Assembly: GCF_016801865.2 (NCBI RefSeq) | Contig: NC_068937.1 | Span: 133,622,455-133,686,454, forward strand | Reading direction: 5' to 3' | Source: Culex pipiens pallens | Taxonomy: Eukaryota; Arthropoda; Insecta; Diptera; Culicidae | Length of the DNA: 64,000 nucleotides | Shown: one piece after another, positions 20,351-32,581 of the stretch | How positions within the stretch are numbered: the first letter of the stretch is position 1 | How the letters are laid out: every line of letters begins with the position of its first letter | The notes under the pieces: generated by a model | What the model saw: the letters and a program-made list of their open reading frames with translations, nothing else | Databases searched by the model: none | Told to the model about the DNA's origin: nothing | Position numbers and translations under genes: made by a program

Positions 20351-20765
20351 CAGTCCAGACTCGATTATCCTAAGGCCTCGGAAAAATTTCAATTCGAATA
20401 ATCGAAACTTCGGATAATCGAATCACGAAAAAAAATTCGTGGTCTAATTTTTAATTGTCCATCTTAGGTATAACCCCTAAACTACGCTAAAATGGTTAAG
20501 CATTTTTAAATCCAAGGTGGCGGCCGAAATGGCGGTTATGCAATATTGAAAAAATGCATTTTATTTTTTAATAGGCAATCAACAACTCAAATTTGATTAA
20601 AATGGGGCGTACAACTAAATTTTTTAGTTAAATACAAGAAAATGAAAAAAAAATACGAAAACAATTTTTTTTTTGTTCGTGATTCGATTATCCTAAGTCC
20701 CATACAAACCTTCGGATAATCGAAACTTCGGATAATCGAGGCTTCGGATAATCGAGTCTGGACTG
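20351..20765. mobile_element. pogo-like MITE, 415 bp, TA target duplication
   Basis: Starts TA-CAGTCCAGACTCGATTATCC and ends GGATAATCGAGTCTGGACTG-TA. It is the same family and nearly the same length as 10049-10460, in the opposite orientation. Confidence 0.8.
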
Positions 20766-20767
20766 TA

Positions 20768-21240
20768 CATATTTTTATTATAATATGTTATGTATAATAT
20801 GTATCCAGACAGTTGTTTAGTTTTCTTGAAACCTGATAATAAAATAATTAGTTTGGTGTAAATCACTCAACAAATACAAAATTCAACATAGAACAACTAT
20901 GCATTTATGTGCAATTAAGCATTAATTTATGAGTTTAAATTTTGTTTTGTGTCATAACATTTGGAAGCTTCTAAAATAAAAATTGCCCAGAATAGATTGA
21001 TGGTGCTTAAGTGCTCGCTATACCCTATGAGTCATATGTTAAGTTATGAGTTTGTTTACATTTTCAATGCCACGTATAAACCGAACACTTTCAAATATTC
21101 CAGAACAAAAGAGCATGCGAATTAAGATAGTTTTACTAAGCGAAACTTATATTTCCACAAAATTTTGTAAACTCTATTACAATATCTCAACATCCACCAA
21201 TTTTTCATTCACCTGCAACTTTTTTCATTCACCAACCCGC
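20768..21240. other. AT-rich intergenic DNA
   Basis: Lies between a MITE and the leader block of the putative plus-strand gene. Nothing is recognised. Confidence 0.5.
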
Positions 21241-22735
21241 TAACATTCCGCGAGTCAATGTTTTTCGAAGAGCCCAAAGCCATCCTACGACCACCACCAA
21301 ACGCACGCGAACACGAACTCTCGATCGCTCAACTCTTTCTCTCGCGCTCTCTTGACTTTCGTCGCGGCGGCGGTCATCACATCGGATCACGGCAATATGG
21401 CCACCTCGCGATCCGCTGCTCCGTCAGTAGAGGTTTCGCTTCACTGCCGGACAGAGGCCACACGCCAGCTGCTCTTCCTCTTTGCTTTCTTCCCAGGAGG
21501 TGCTGCTCCCTTAAAATTTTGGGCTGAAGATTTTGTGGTCGTGAAGAAGATTAAGGTTCAAAAGTTAGTCGGAGCGTTTTAGCAGCGATCAAGTGCCGAT
21601 TTTGACTTGTGGAACTTTTTTTTTTTTGACAGCTATTGTGGAGTTCGTTCTCAATTGGATCATTCGCGCCGCGCGCCGAGAGTGTATTGTGAATCAACTT
21701 TGCATGAATGGCGATTTGAAGGTTAGCCGTCATTGTTTGCGCGGTGACAAATGGAAATGCTCGTAATTTAAATGCAGTTTTAAGTGCTAATCAAAACAGA
21801 TCCGCCTAAAACAACAGTGAGTGACACAGAGTTATTGAGTGTAAAAGAAGAAAAACACATACAAATACAACGCTATTTACAACAGAGAAAAATAGTAGCA
21901 GAAAAAAAGAGTGTTCGGAATTGCGGTCATTCCTGCAAAGAAACAGAGAAAAAACGCGAAGAAGAAGAGTCGATCGACTGATCGACGACGACGAACGAAG
22001 AAAAGAGCCAAATTGATTCGCGATCTCCCGAAGGCACCTCACGACGACGGCGACGACGAGAAGAAATTCCTGCTGGATCCATTCGTTCGTGTGTCCATCG
22101 TCGTCATCTTGGTCTTTTTTCCGTTGTTTTGGTGTGTGCGAGCGCTCGCTGCTATCCCGTTGTCTGTGTCTGGTTGTGCTTTCCCGCAGCGCTAAAGTTG
22201 GTGATTACGTTTGGCTGTGTGTGTGTGTCTGTGTAAGAGAGTCTGGAGGAGAAAAGCTGGCTTAAAAAATCGAGTTCGTCGCTTGGAAGACCTGAGAAAT
22301 TCCTTGCGCGATTTACTCTCTGGAATTTAAAAAAGAAACAAAATTTGGCGAAAACAGTACGCGCGAGTGACTCAAAGTGGGTCGAAATTAGGTACTCCTG
22401 AGTGTATTTTCGGCATAGTGCGCGTGCGCAAGCAAAGCCAACTGCGTTTTGCATAAAATTTAAAGTACTGGAAAAAAGTCGTGGGCGGTAGCAGTTCTTA
22501 TTGGAAGCACTGCACTGAGATAGCTGTATGCAGTGGAACGGGTCGATTTGATCTGGTGAATTTTCCAGCTGGAAAATACATGGAGGATTAAGACAGAACA
22601 AAAATCAAACAGCACAAAAAAAGCTAAACCCACCTGATTGAGAGAAAGAACGAATAACTGCCGAAGCGAAATATTAGCTGGACTGGAGAAGCCCCGCGGA
22701 GCAAGCTATAAATTTGAAGGTTGGTACAAAAATCG
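21241..22735 (+). promoter_or_regulatory. Putative promoter and non-coding first exon of a plus-strand gene
   Basis: About 1.5 kb of non-repetitive sequence with strong composition change: CTCTCGCGCTC motifs at 21330-21360, then A-rich and purine-rich DNA (21790-22030), then CGACGA-rich DNA (22000-22080). Several short upstream-type ORFs start and stop within it; none has a recognisable domain. This is how long insect 5' leaders look. It would be divergent from the ABCG promoter, about 3 kb away. No exon with a convincing protein follows in the window, so the coding part would lie beyond 64 kb. Splice donors such as ACA|GTGAGT near 21820 are possible but not decidable by eye. Confidence 0.4.
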
Positions 22736-23145
22736 GATTTCACGCATCGGTTGAGGGGTTTGTTGCTTCGAAGAAAATGAGATTAAAACAATCCTTTTGG
22801 AGATTTGTTTTTGATAATAAACATGTTAGCTGTATCAATTCGTTTTCGGAAAGATGGTAGGATTTTAAACTTATACAAATTGTTTGGAATTTATCAACTG
22901 TGCTAATTTTATTGAATAATAAATGCTCTGACACTTAGATTTTTATACCAAATTTGGTAAAGAAAGATTACCGAATTTTAAACTGCTGGACAGTTCGGCA
23001 AACCAAAAACTACCAATCTCGGCAAAATCTTACCGAACTTTGGTATTGAAGTTTATTATTGTTTATCGTTAAACCGGTTTTAGGTAATTTTTTTGTTTGC
23101 TTTGCGGATGGTTTACCGATGCAAAGTTTATCCTTTTTTCCACTA

Positions 23146-23369
23146 CACAGAAAAAAAAGTTGAGTTTTGGAATGTTGAAAATTTGGTAGGTTGAATATTA
23201 CCTCTTTTTTGAGTAATATTACATAAAAAATGTGTAAAAATGTGAACCTGATGAATATTCATCAAAAACTGATGAAAATTCATAATTTTCTGGGGTAAAA
23301 TTAATCATTTTTTTGCCACAAAATCTGTCACCATTTCCTGATGAATATTACCATCATTTTTTTTCTGTG
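23146..23369. mobile_element. CACAG-type MITE with TA flanks, 224 bp
   Basis: Starts TA-CACAGAAAAAAAAGTTG and ends TTTTTTTTCTGTG-TA. Internal AATATTACCTC and TGAATATTACC blocks are shared with 25096-25313 and 31551-31763. Confidence 0.7.
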
Positions 23370-23713
23370 TACCACCTCCTACCATTACATTTTGCCTATG
23401 TAATTTTTTTCATGTTTTTACAGTAACTCTTTTTAATTTGTTGCTTGTTTTTCACATTTTCTGCTATAAAATGGCACCATTGTCATTTAAATTGTAAAAA
23501 ATTCGTAGAGGCAAAGTCTGCGATCCTACATTACTGCATACTGACACATTTCTTTGAGAATAGATTTTTGGACAAAAATTATATATTATTATTATATATC
23601 CTGTGAACCTGTGAAATTTTTAACAGTTTCTGTTGATTTTTTGTACACATTTTTTTAGGAAAAACTGCACAAAAAAGAGCAATATCCAACTATCTTTTCA
23701 ACCTTGCAATTCT

Positions 23714-24443
23714 TTTGCCTTCCTCACTGAGGTAAGGCTATAATCCTGCTCTAAAAATGAACTTCGTATAAAAACATCGTATACCCACCTTCATGTATAC
23801 ATATCGACTCAGAATCGAAAACTGAACAAATGTCTGTGTGTATGTGTGTGTGTATGTGTGTGTGTATGTATGTATGTGACCAACAAACTAGCTCATGTTT
23901 CTCGGCACTGGCTGAACCGATTTGACCCGAACATGTTGCATTCGACTTGGTTTAGGGTCCCATAGATCGAGTTTTATACAGATTGAAGTTTCGATAAGTA
24001 GTTCAAAAGTTATGTATAAAAATGTGTTTTCACATATATTTGGATCTCACTTAAATGTATGTAAACTATGTCCGGGTCCATTATCCGACCCATCTTTGGT
24101 TAGATTATCAAAAGACCTTTCCAACGAGTCTAAAATATTGAAGATCTGGCTACCCTGTCTCGAGATATGGCCTCTTAAGTGATATTGATGTACTTTTTTG
24201 AAGCCGGATCTCACTTAAATGTATGTAAACTATGTCCGGGTCCATCATCCGACCCATTGTTGGTTAGGTTATCAAAATACCTTTCCAACGAGCCCAAAAC
24301 ATTGAAGATCTGGCAACCCTGTCTCGAGATATGGCCACTTAAGTGATATCGATGTACTTTTTGGAAGCCGGATCTAAAAAATAGATGAAACTTGTGTACA
24401 GCCATTGTTGTGAGGAAGGCTCCAACCACATAGGTGGATTAAG
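23714..24443 (+). repeat. Copy of the GCCTTCCTCAC-ended repeat with two 164-bp units
   Basis: Starts TTTTGCCTTCCTCACTGAGG and ends GTGAGGAAGGCTCC followed by ACATAGGTGGATTAAG. GCCTTCCTCAC therefore appears in inverse orientation near both ends. A GT/TATG microsatellite lies at about 23832-23877. The marker GTAC of the tandem unit lies at 24189 and 24353, again 164 bp apart. It is the most complete copy in the window. Confidence 0.75.
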
Positions 24444-24469
24444 TTAGTTTTTTTATTTTCCCCCATCCC

Positions 24470-24880
24470 CCTCAAAAGGGGCAACAAAATATTTTTTCAA
24501 AAAAATTACAAAATTTCAATGAAAATTTAAGTGCAATCAGGTGGAATCAATTTAAAAATTTATTCCTCTGCGTTTAGAATCATTTTTAGCATGTTTGGGA
24601 ACCCGATTCAATGTTAAGTATCGCAAAAAGTTTTTTTTCGCTAAAATTTTCAAATTTAACATTTTTAGAAACTTACGATTGCAAAACAACTGAACTAATG
24701 TAAAATGCATTTAAAACACTTTTTGCATTTAAATGTTGAGGCTATGGCTTCTTATTTCAATTTTTTTGTTTGCAAAATATCTTTTTTTTCAAAATGTTTT
24801 TGAATTAACTTAAAAGTAATTATAAAATCAGGGGATGCACTTTAAACTGTGTTTTGCTGATTCCACTTATAATTACATTG
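24470..24880. mobile_element. Decayed copy of the MITE family seen at 45725-46172
   Basis: Shares CCCCTCAAAAGGGG, AAATTTCAATGAAAA, AGTGCAATCAGGTGGAA, GATTGCAAAACAACTG and GTAAAATGCATTTAAAACAC with the other copies. Termini are not preserved. Confidence 0.5.
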
Positions 24881-25095
24881 AAATTTTGCCTTATTTTTCA
24901 CCTAAACAGCCTAAAGATTTTTGAATCTCTTAACAAATTTTGAATTTTGGGACCGCAGACGCAAAAGCTTTAGAAAAAAAATAAACTTTTCGTCTTTTTT
25001 TTTTTGAAAATCAGTTGACTTAAGAGAGTAAGGATGTTGAAGGCTGTTGCAAAAAGATATTGAGATTATTTTTTCACAGTAATTTGTAAAAGCTA

Positions 25096-25313
25096 CACAG
25101 CATAAAAAAGTGTAAATTTGGAAGGTGTAATTTTAGAAGGTTGAATATTACCTCTTTTATGATGTAATTTTACCTCAATTTAGACTGAAAATGCGACATT
25201 ACACCAGAATAGTGGTAAAATTACACATTTTCAGAGGTAAAATTTCACATTTTTTCTGACATAAAAGATGTACCCCTTTCCAGATGTAATATTACCATGA
25301 TTTTTTTTCTGTG
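25096..25313. mobile_element. CACAG-type MITE with TA flanks, 218 bp
   Basis: Starts TA-CACAGCATAAAAAAGTG and ends TTTTTTTTCTGTG-TA. Internal AGGTTGAATATTACCTCTTT matches the 23146 copy. Confidence 0.7.
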
Positions 25314-26440
25314 TATGAGAATAAGTCAAACCAATCCCGGATCTTCAAATGCAACCAAGAGAATTGGATTTTATCAAGTTGTACGAAAATGATAGTCATT
25401 TTAGGTTTTTTAATGGTTTTAGGAGTAGTTTTACCCCACTTCTTTTTGTCGTAGAGGGCTCATATTCGGCATCAGTTCATCTCATGAATAGACGTTTGTC
25501 TACGTTGAAAGTTTCACCGGAGCACCTCGATACGACATGTGACACAATGATGAAAAACTCGCTCTTAAGAAGATTCTGTACAATGTATTGAGTATTGTTC
25601 ATCCAAACTTTGGCTAGTAAGATATGGCTTTCAAAAGATTGAAAATGGTCAAAACATTGCTACTTATTAGCCCCCAAATTTAAAAGGTTTTTTAATTGTT
25701 TTCCTTCGTTCTTTTAGATTTTTTTATAATTTTAATATCACGATTAATATTCAAAACCTGGGGTGATACCGGCTTTCTCAGTCGTACAACAAAAAATCAA
25801 ACGATTTTTATTATTGAAATATTTAAATATGACCAAAAGCGAACGATTTCCTCATTTTAAAATATTTTAAGTGTTATTAAATTCCTGGTTTTTCTAAAAG
25901 GATAAGAAAACTTGTGCATAAGAAAACGATGTAAAACATTTTATAAATATATAAAAAATGCGGATGAAAATTGATTTACAAAAACATAGAGATTTGCTCA
26001 GAACTAGAACTGCAAACATAATATAACGATATGATATCTTTAGCACTGCACTTTGTGATACATTTTAAAATCTTTTTAACATTTAGTCAACAAAAAAAGT
26101 ATCAAAAATACTTGGAGCACCAAAAGTCGCATTCGCAGAACTTTATGCCTGTCATCGATCATCGAACAAAGCAACTCCTGAAGATTATTGGACTGACATA
26201 TCTTGGAAAAGCATCGATCTTACGATGGAGAACGCTAATCGCCAAACAACAAAAACTAATTATTTTAACAATGGAGCTAACATGCCAATTTTGAGCGAAA
26301 TCGGAGCACTTTTGATCTGGATCCTGCTAGTTTGACGTGGAATAGTTAAATATTTTTTAACTCATTAGATTAAATCTTCTAAAACTGTATAACTTTGCGC
26401 CAGGTGCATCATCATCATAATTCCAATGAAAAAAAAAAAC
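25314..26440. other. AT-rich DNA, nothing recognised
   Basis: Several plus-strand ORFs of 80-90 codons occur (25349-25591, 26031-26294) without recognisable domains. I do not support them as genes. Confidence 0.45.
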
Positions 26441-27020
26441 AGTTGACAGACCACCATAAACCACAACAAGACAGACCTTTCAAATAGTTCTCATCGCAAC
26501 GACACGACACGTGAAAGCTTTCGCGTGCGAGACGTTGCTCCATTGTGAACCACGCTGCTGCTGCTGCTGCAGTTCAATGGCACCGCCGACTTCGACGACA
26601 ATCTCTCATTTTCACCAGGTGCCAGCGGCGGCGTCGCGACGCATCGCGGTAATTTGCACTTGAAGGGGCAAATTTCCCACCCGGGTCGCAACACGCAACC
26701 AACGCAAAGTCGCGCGTTTAATTTCGATTTGTCGTGTCGTCGTTTTAAATAGGGTTACCAGACGTCTTTTTGACAAAAGTTAAGATTTGCGTGCGCTTCC
26801 CACGCAAACTCCGGGAACGCGGCACTGCAAAAATATAGCGTCGGGAAAGGTTCCGTTAATATATGTAAGAGTCGTCGTTGCGCATGGCCAAGATCTTTGC
26901 TCAGAACTCTGAAACCTAATATCTGGCCCTGATGAGAGCGCGGGGAACCGGATTTGTGCGGCTGCCACGCAATCTCTGTGCAGAGTCGCCCCGTTAGGAT
27001 TTGGTGTGTGTCTGGTTGAG
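26441..27020. other. Non-repetitive GC-richer block with a CTG run
   Basis: Contains a CTG/CAG run (about 26550-26572), CACCGCCGAC and GGCGGCGTCGCGACG stretches, and palindromic TTCGCGTGCGAGAC-like motifs. Composition resembles the leader block at 21.2-22.7 kb, so it could be regulatory. No coding frame is convincing. Confidence 0.3.
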
Positions 27021-28440
27021 TCGATTTGATATGTTTTGAAATTTCAGCTGGATTTGATTGAAATTGAGAGGCGGAAACTCAAATCGAGTTTATTCACTTC
27101 AGAGTTACTTTGAGCTTTACTGAAACAAAATAATAAAAATTATTGAGCCATTTTTGTTTAAAATTTAAAACCATGGTAAGGGAATATATATCAAAAATAA
27201 CGAAAAAAAACTCATGGAATTGATGTATTTCAGATTATTTAAGAAATAGCGAAAAAAATGTACACATTATTTGAGAAAAATGTAAAAAGATGCCTCCAAG
27301 TATCATGTAGCCAACATCTAGCACAACAAGTGTTTTTGCATCGAAAAAAATCAGGAATGTTCTTGTTACTCCAAACCCTTACCCCGACACGACGAGGGTC
27401 CTTAACCGATTGTAAAAAGAATTCTTCACCGTTGAACCGACGCCGCACTATGGTACATTGGGTGGCCAAGTTTCAAAAAAGTTACCTTCTCCAAATATTT
27501 TTTGGTATTTTTTTCTCGAATGTAAACATTCTAACTAAGAAAAATCCAAATTTTCAAAGCTCTAAGTTTGTTTATTACGGAGATACGCAAGCTGAAAGTC
27601 AAAAAATTGAGTAAAAAACTAGCGTTTGTCGTAAAAAAGGCTGATTGTTTAATTTTAACATAAATCAGCCATTTCAAATATTTTATTAGGACAATTATAC
27701 ATCGTTGGAAAGGTAATGAGATAAGCTTTGAAACTATTAATAGATAAAATGTTGTTTCCAAACCAAAAACTGAAGTTTTCATCGAATAACTGAAGCATTT
27801 TTTTGACAAAACTTATTTTCTTGTGTTTGTTAATCGAGTACTTTTTTTGCTAACCGATGCTAAACATGAAACTAAGATCACTTGAAAGATTGGATCATAA
27901 TCTAACATTGCTGAAATTTCCAGCCTGCGATTTTTTGCGTTTTCGGAGATATGCCATTTTGAACATTTACGTTTTATCAAAATTTGATGCAATCTACATA
28001 TGTGCCCGTTTATTTCACTTGCTTTGCTACCTACTTCGTGGGTATCGTCGCTTCAAAAATCAATACCTGGTTTCAAGAAGTTCGAAATGACTTTATTGGA
28101 ATTTTCTGTTGCCTACATTTAAAATTGAGTACCTTAGGCAAAATAAAGTATTCGTACCGAAGTTTCTCAAGCGAAACAGGAGAATCTCAGTTTGATACCG
28201 AAAAAAGTATTCAGCAAAATATTGACTTAGCATGATGAATTTCTGTGATCAATCTATGAAACTGATCCACATCTAAGTTCTATGTTGGTTAGTACAAAAC
28301 ATCATAAATAGTACCTACCTTAACATATCCTGAAGAGTTTCTGACATCAAATGAATTTTCATGAACAAGAACATTAGGATTAGTTAGTAATTTTGAATAA
28401 AATTAATTTTTCTGTTATTTGATTTTAACAATTAAAATTT
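27021..28440. other. AT-rich DNA, nothing recognised
   Basis: Small ORFs at 27258-27614 and 27857-28235 have AT-driven composition. No element ends were found. Confidence 0.45.
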
Positions 28441-28452
28441 TCGCAATTTTTG

Positions 28453-28640
28453 CCCATAAGGGTGGAGGAAGGGGAGGGGGGGTCTCAAGTTATATGACAT
28501 GGACTCACAAAAAGAAACACACAGCAGTAAATAATAAATATTTGACTTAAAATGAATTTATTACGCTTAACAAAATTTTGTTAGAGGGGAGGAGGGGAGG
28601 GGGGGGGGGGTTAAAGAAATAGGAGGGAGGGGTTGTGTCC
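28453..28640. repeat. G-rich low-complexity tracts
   Basis: Two runs: GGAGGAAGGGGAGGGGGGG (about 28466-28484) and a GGAGG/G-homopolymer run at about 28586-28611, with more GGAGGGAGGGG to 28635. They have G-quadruplex-forming potential on the plus strand. Assembly length of the homopolymer is unreliable. Confidence 0.6.
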
Positions 28641-28864
28641 TTAAAGTGGGGATGTATTAGCTTATCCATAATTTAATAATATAAACTTGCAATACAATAT
28701 ATACGCAATTCTGTTGCATTTGCAAATGTATGAAAAGACTATTTATTATAAACAATCAACTATTGAAAGACATGAAAAGTCATAAAACTGGACGTATATC
28801 ATTTCAATACCATACAATTACCCAAATTTTCATGAAAAACATTTAAAAAGCAAAAAAATAATTT

Positions 28865-29700
28865 GGCCGCCTGTTTGTATGGAGATGGCCCATAGTGCGC
28901 CGCAGCCCGGCTGCCAGCCTCTGATGATGATGCTGGCTGATGATCGCCACAGGCCAACAGGCCAACAACTTTTCAAGTTCCGTTCAAGTGGCCCGCGTCG
29001 AGAAATAGAAATCAGCGCGCTGCTCCGAGATGCACTTGAAATAGCATTTCTCCATTTGAGCAGCTTCCATTATAGCCCGATGATTCGCGCTCTTCGGACG
29101 CTCCTCGGGGATGAAGGCTTCTCGAAACGAGTTGTTGATGTGCTTTTATAGATTCATCATCGCGCGCACATGTTTGGAATGTTGCCGTTTGGTTACACAG
29201 TTGGTACTTCCTACGACCTGGATGAGGGTCTTGGCCGCGACTCGAGTCGTTGCGAGTTGGTACAGAAAAAGCTGGTTTTCCTCTGCGCTTGGCTTGCTGC
29301 AGACCTCCTAAACAACTGCATTGGCGGCGGCGACGGAATGCCGCCAACTTGGGCGAGGATTTATCGTTCTGGCCAATCTGGGGTACCTCTCCTGACATGG
29401 CCTGGCGCGGGCCAGTTGGGTTCCGCGACGCAATGCGAGTTGCGCGGTGTGTGTGTGTTATGCAACTCTCTGGGTTGTTTGGGGGGTGGTGGAGCGAGGG
29501 GGTTCTCTGATGAATGTTCTTGTACCGAGGGAATGTTTACTTGATAGTTTAACGAATTGGTTTTGTACGGCGACGTCGGTTTCGCTGGAACGTAACCAGC
29601 TCCTGGATGCCAATGCATCCCACGTGACTGTACACTGGAGGGAACATGGCGGGGAGATGTATGGGATATTGTTGCTTTGAATCAAATTGGAACTCAAATG
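28865..29700. other. Non-repetitive GC-richer block, no gene assigned
   Basis: Unique-looking sequence with overlapping ORFs of 60-130 codons on both strands. None contains a recognisable domain and they overlap one another, so none is annotated as coding. Possible regulatory DNA or a leader exon. Confidence 0.3.
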
Positions 29701-30883
29701 TTAATTGGATATCTTGTTTTAAGACTAGTCTGGACGCTAAACAAGTTGAATATCTTGAAACTTAAAAAAAAATCACATATTAGATCTTAATTTATTATCT
29801 TCCAGTTTTGCTTCACTCCTGAAACCCCCTCCCCTACGGTGATGTTCCGCTTCACTCTGAATTATCTTGAAAATGATCCGCTGGACGCCCCAAAGACACA
29901 CGATGCGTGCGTGTCATTCCGGTATGGATCAAAGAACCTTTAAAACAAACCCTTTTTTCCTCTCTCTTCGAATCCCGTTAACCAGTCTCTCTATCGCATC
30001 AGCTGGAAATCAATACGGATTAACGGCATTTCTTAAAGTTGGCGTGATTGACCAAACCAAAAATTTGTCAACCAAAGTTAGGGTGAACCACCCTTTCGTT
30101 CCAACAGGGAGGCACAGACATTCAGACGAAATTGTTGTTTTTTTTTTTGCGGAAACTCACCACTCAAAGATTTTTGATCTATTTTTCTGTATGCGAGAGG
30201 GTTGACCACCCGGACCTTTTCCAGCCAAAAAAAAAGTCGTAAGTTTTGTTTATGATTTTCGATCGACGTCGTCTTCGTTGCCTCAAAAATTTGGTTTCGT
30301 CACGGCGAAAGTTGACTGACCGGTGTCTCTTTGACGGGGCGGGGAACCTGTTTCAGCGAGAGATTTGGCGGAACTTGACTTTTTTTGTCGTCTTTTTTTG
30401 TACATGTGTCCTTTAATGTCACGATCGTGTTGTGGTCGGACTGAAGGTTGTTGTGGTTTTTTTTGTGGAGGGAGTGGTTCGGTATTATTTTGGTTAAAAG
30501 AAAGTTTTGTTAATAATGTCGTTGGATGTGGAATTATGTTGTTTTGAGGTACTTTTTTTGCCTTCTTTATTAAGTATACCAAGTAATAATCAACCACTCA
30601 ATTAACGTTGTTAAGCGATTATTATATCGTTTTGCGATAACCGAAAGTTATCGTCATTGAATTACGATTATTCTATCAGCGGTATTTTTTAACAAAAACT
30701 GATGATAACTCATTTTATGTAACTTATCAAGAGGAACTGATTCAAACACAATCTTTTCAGACTTAAAAAGCTTTTACTGAAAATATATTTTTCAAAAGTG
30801 CTTAAATTAAATGTGTAAGTAACGTCAACTGGGTAACGGCAAATCGGGACTGCAGTCTGAAGAGAGACGGCTTTTTGCAACAC
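29701..30883. other. Intergenic DNA, nothing recognised
   Basis: The 112-codon frame at 29867-30205 and the 104-codon minus frame at 30283-30597 are not recognisable and look like chance. Confidence 0.4.
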
Positions 30884-31176
30884 CAGGGTGGCCACCCAAA
30901 TCGAGAAAAAGTCTGGATTCAGCCAAATTCGGGAAAAAGCAGGGATTTTTTTTTATCAAGAGGTCAGAAAAAGTCCGGAATCTCAAGCATACTGTAATAA
31001 AATGTATGTTCTATCTTTTGAATATTTCGTTCAATTTTCAATAAGGCCATTGCAAATATTTTTCAAAGTTCATGTCGACCCCCCCCCCCCCCCCCCCTCA
31101 AAATCGCTCCAAAAAATCAGGGGACAAAAAAATATTTTTTTCAAAAAACTTCAAAATTTTAAAGGAAACAGATATC

Positions 31177-32581
31177 CAGTGTTGCGATTTTGAGCGCTCA
31201 TCCGCTCATGAGCGAGCATTTTTCGCTCATTCGTGAGGGGAGCGCGACGCGAGCTAGCTCACGTTTGCTCGTGCTCGTGTTTGCTCATTTATTTTATGAG
31301 CGAAAATGCTCAATGCTCGCGCTCGCGCTCATTTTTGCTCATTGAGCAAAATGAGCGGTATTTTTTTACCTGTAACGGGTAAACGATAATAATTTTTTTT
31401 TCAACAGAGCTTCGAGGTTGTTTTTTTTAATGGAGGCTTGAATAGGCTAATCTTAATAATATTGGATGAAGTTATTTGTCATATTTTTTTGTTTTGAAAC
31501 TTGTTTTGGAGTCAGAGTTAAGGGGTTAAGGTGTTACATTAAGATCTGTACACAATAAAAAAAAACCATAGAAATATTACATCTGGGAAGTACGTCTTTT
31601 AAGTTAGAAAACTGCTTAATTTTACTTCTGAAAATGTGTAATTTTGCAACTTTTCTGGTGCCATGCAACTTTTTCAGTCTAAATCGAGGTAAAATTATAA
31701 CATTTAAGAGGTAATATTCAACCTTACAAAATTACAACTTCCAAATGTACACTTTTTACTGTGTGGAAATAATTCGATTAATAAAAAAAAGTTGATAATA
31801 GAGTGACACGTGAAAGTGAACTATTTAATAAAGCTGAAAAGTATCTTTTAAGGAACACAAATATGTTTTTTGGTAAAACGTTTAGTCATGTTTTAATTCC
31901 TGGGCACCTCATCTTGTTTAGTCAATTATTTGTAAATAATTTTGCATAATAAATGTCAAATCTGTGTCTTAGATAATTTTCACATCAATTATCTTATTTA
32001 TATGCTGGAGTCAATCCAAATAAATAAATGAGAATAAGCGTGCTCACAAGTAAAAACATGTTTTATATAAAAAAAAATCGATTACCATCCTATTTACAGC
32101 TTATTTAAGACCTAAAAATTCCGTTCCTTGACAGTTTACTCTAAATTTGAAAGTGAAATCTAAATTATCAAAAATCAAAATTATCAAACTCTGAAAAAAA
32201 AATATAGGCTGACAACATTAAAGTTTCATAAATTTACCATTACCACATCCCCCGAAATCCACCGCGATCAATTTTCGACAGTTCGACGCCAACGAATAAT
32301 TTGATGAATTTACCGCGGTTAACCAAAATTAAATTACCAATGCAACTTTGATGAGTTCATGTCCCTTTTTCGCGATGAAATTATCTTCAAAAGTGGCAAT
32401 CCGATTGGCCTGTGCCAGATTAATAAACAATACTAAAAATCTACCGGATTTGCTGATGAGCGCTAATTGAGCGCGAGCGCATGCGTTGAGTATGAGTGAG
32501 CACGAGCTACCTGTTAAGTTGTTCTCATGCTCATGAATGAGCGAGCACGGATTCTGGCTCGCTCGCTCATTCGCAACCCTG
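31177..32581. mobile_element. Non-autonomous hAT element, 1405 bp, 8-bp target duplication CAGATATC
   Basis: Termini are CAGTGTTGCGATTTTGAGCG and, inverted, CAGGGTTGCGAATGAGCGAG. The 8-bp sequence CAGATATC stands immediately on both sides (31169-31176 and 32582-32589). Both 0.2-kb subterminal regions are packed with GAGCG/CGCTC/GCTCAT motifs in both orientations, as expected of transposase-binding subterminal repeats in hAT elements. No transposase ORF is present. A further MITE (31551-31763) sits inside. Confidence 0.85.
31551..31763. mobile_element. CACAG-type MITE inside the hAT element, 213 bp
   Basis: Starts TA-CACAATAAAAAAAAACC and ends ACACTTTTTACTGTG. Internal ATTACATCTGG, AGGTAATATTCAACC and TGTAATTTTGC blocks match 25096-25313 in inverse. 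It is the innermost insertion of this nest. Confidence 0.65.

Noticed and set aside
31079..31097. Long C-homopolymer as a functional signal
   Set aside because: It sits in the same C-rich spot of the MITE that is shorter in other copies; slippage or assembly length error is the simplest explanation.
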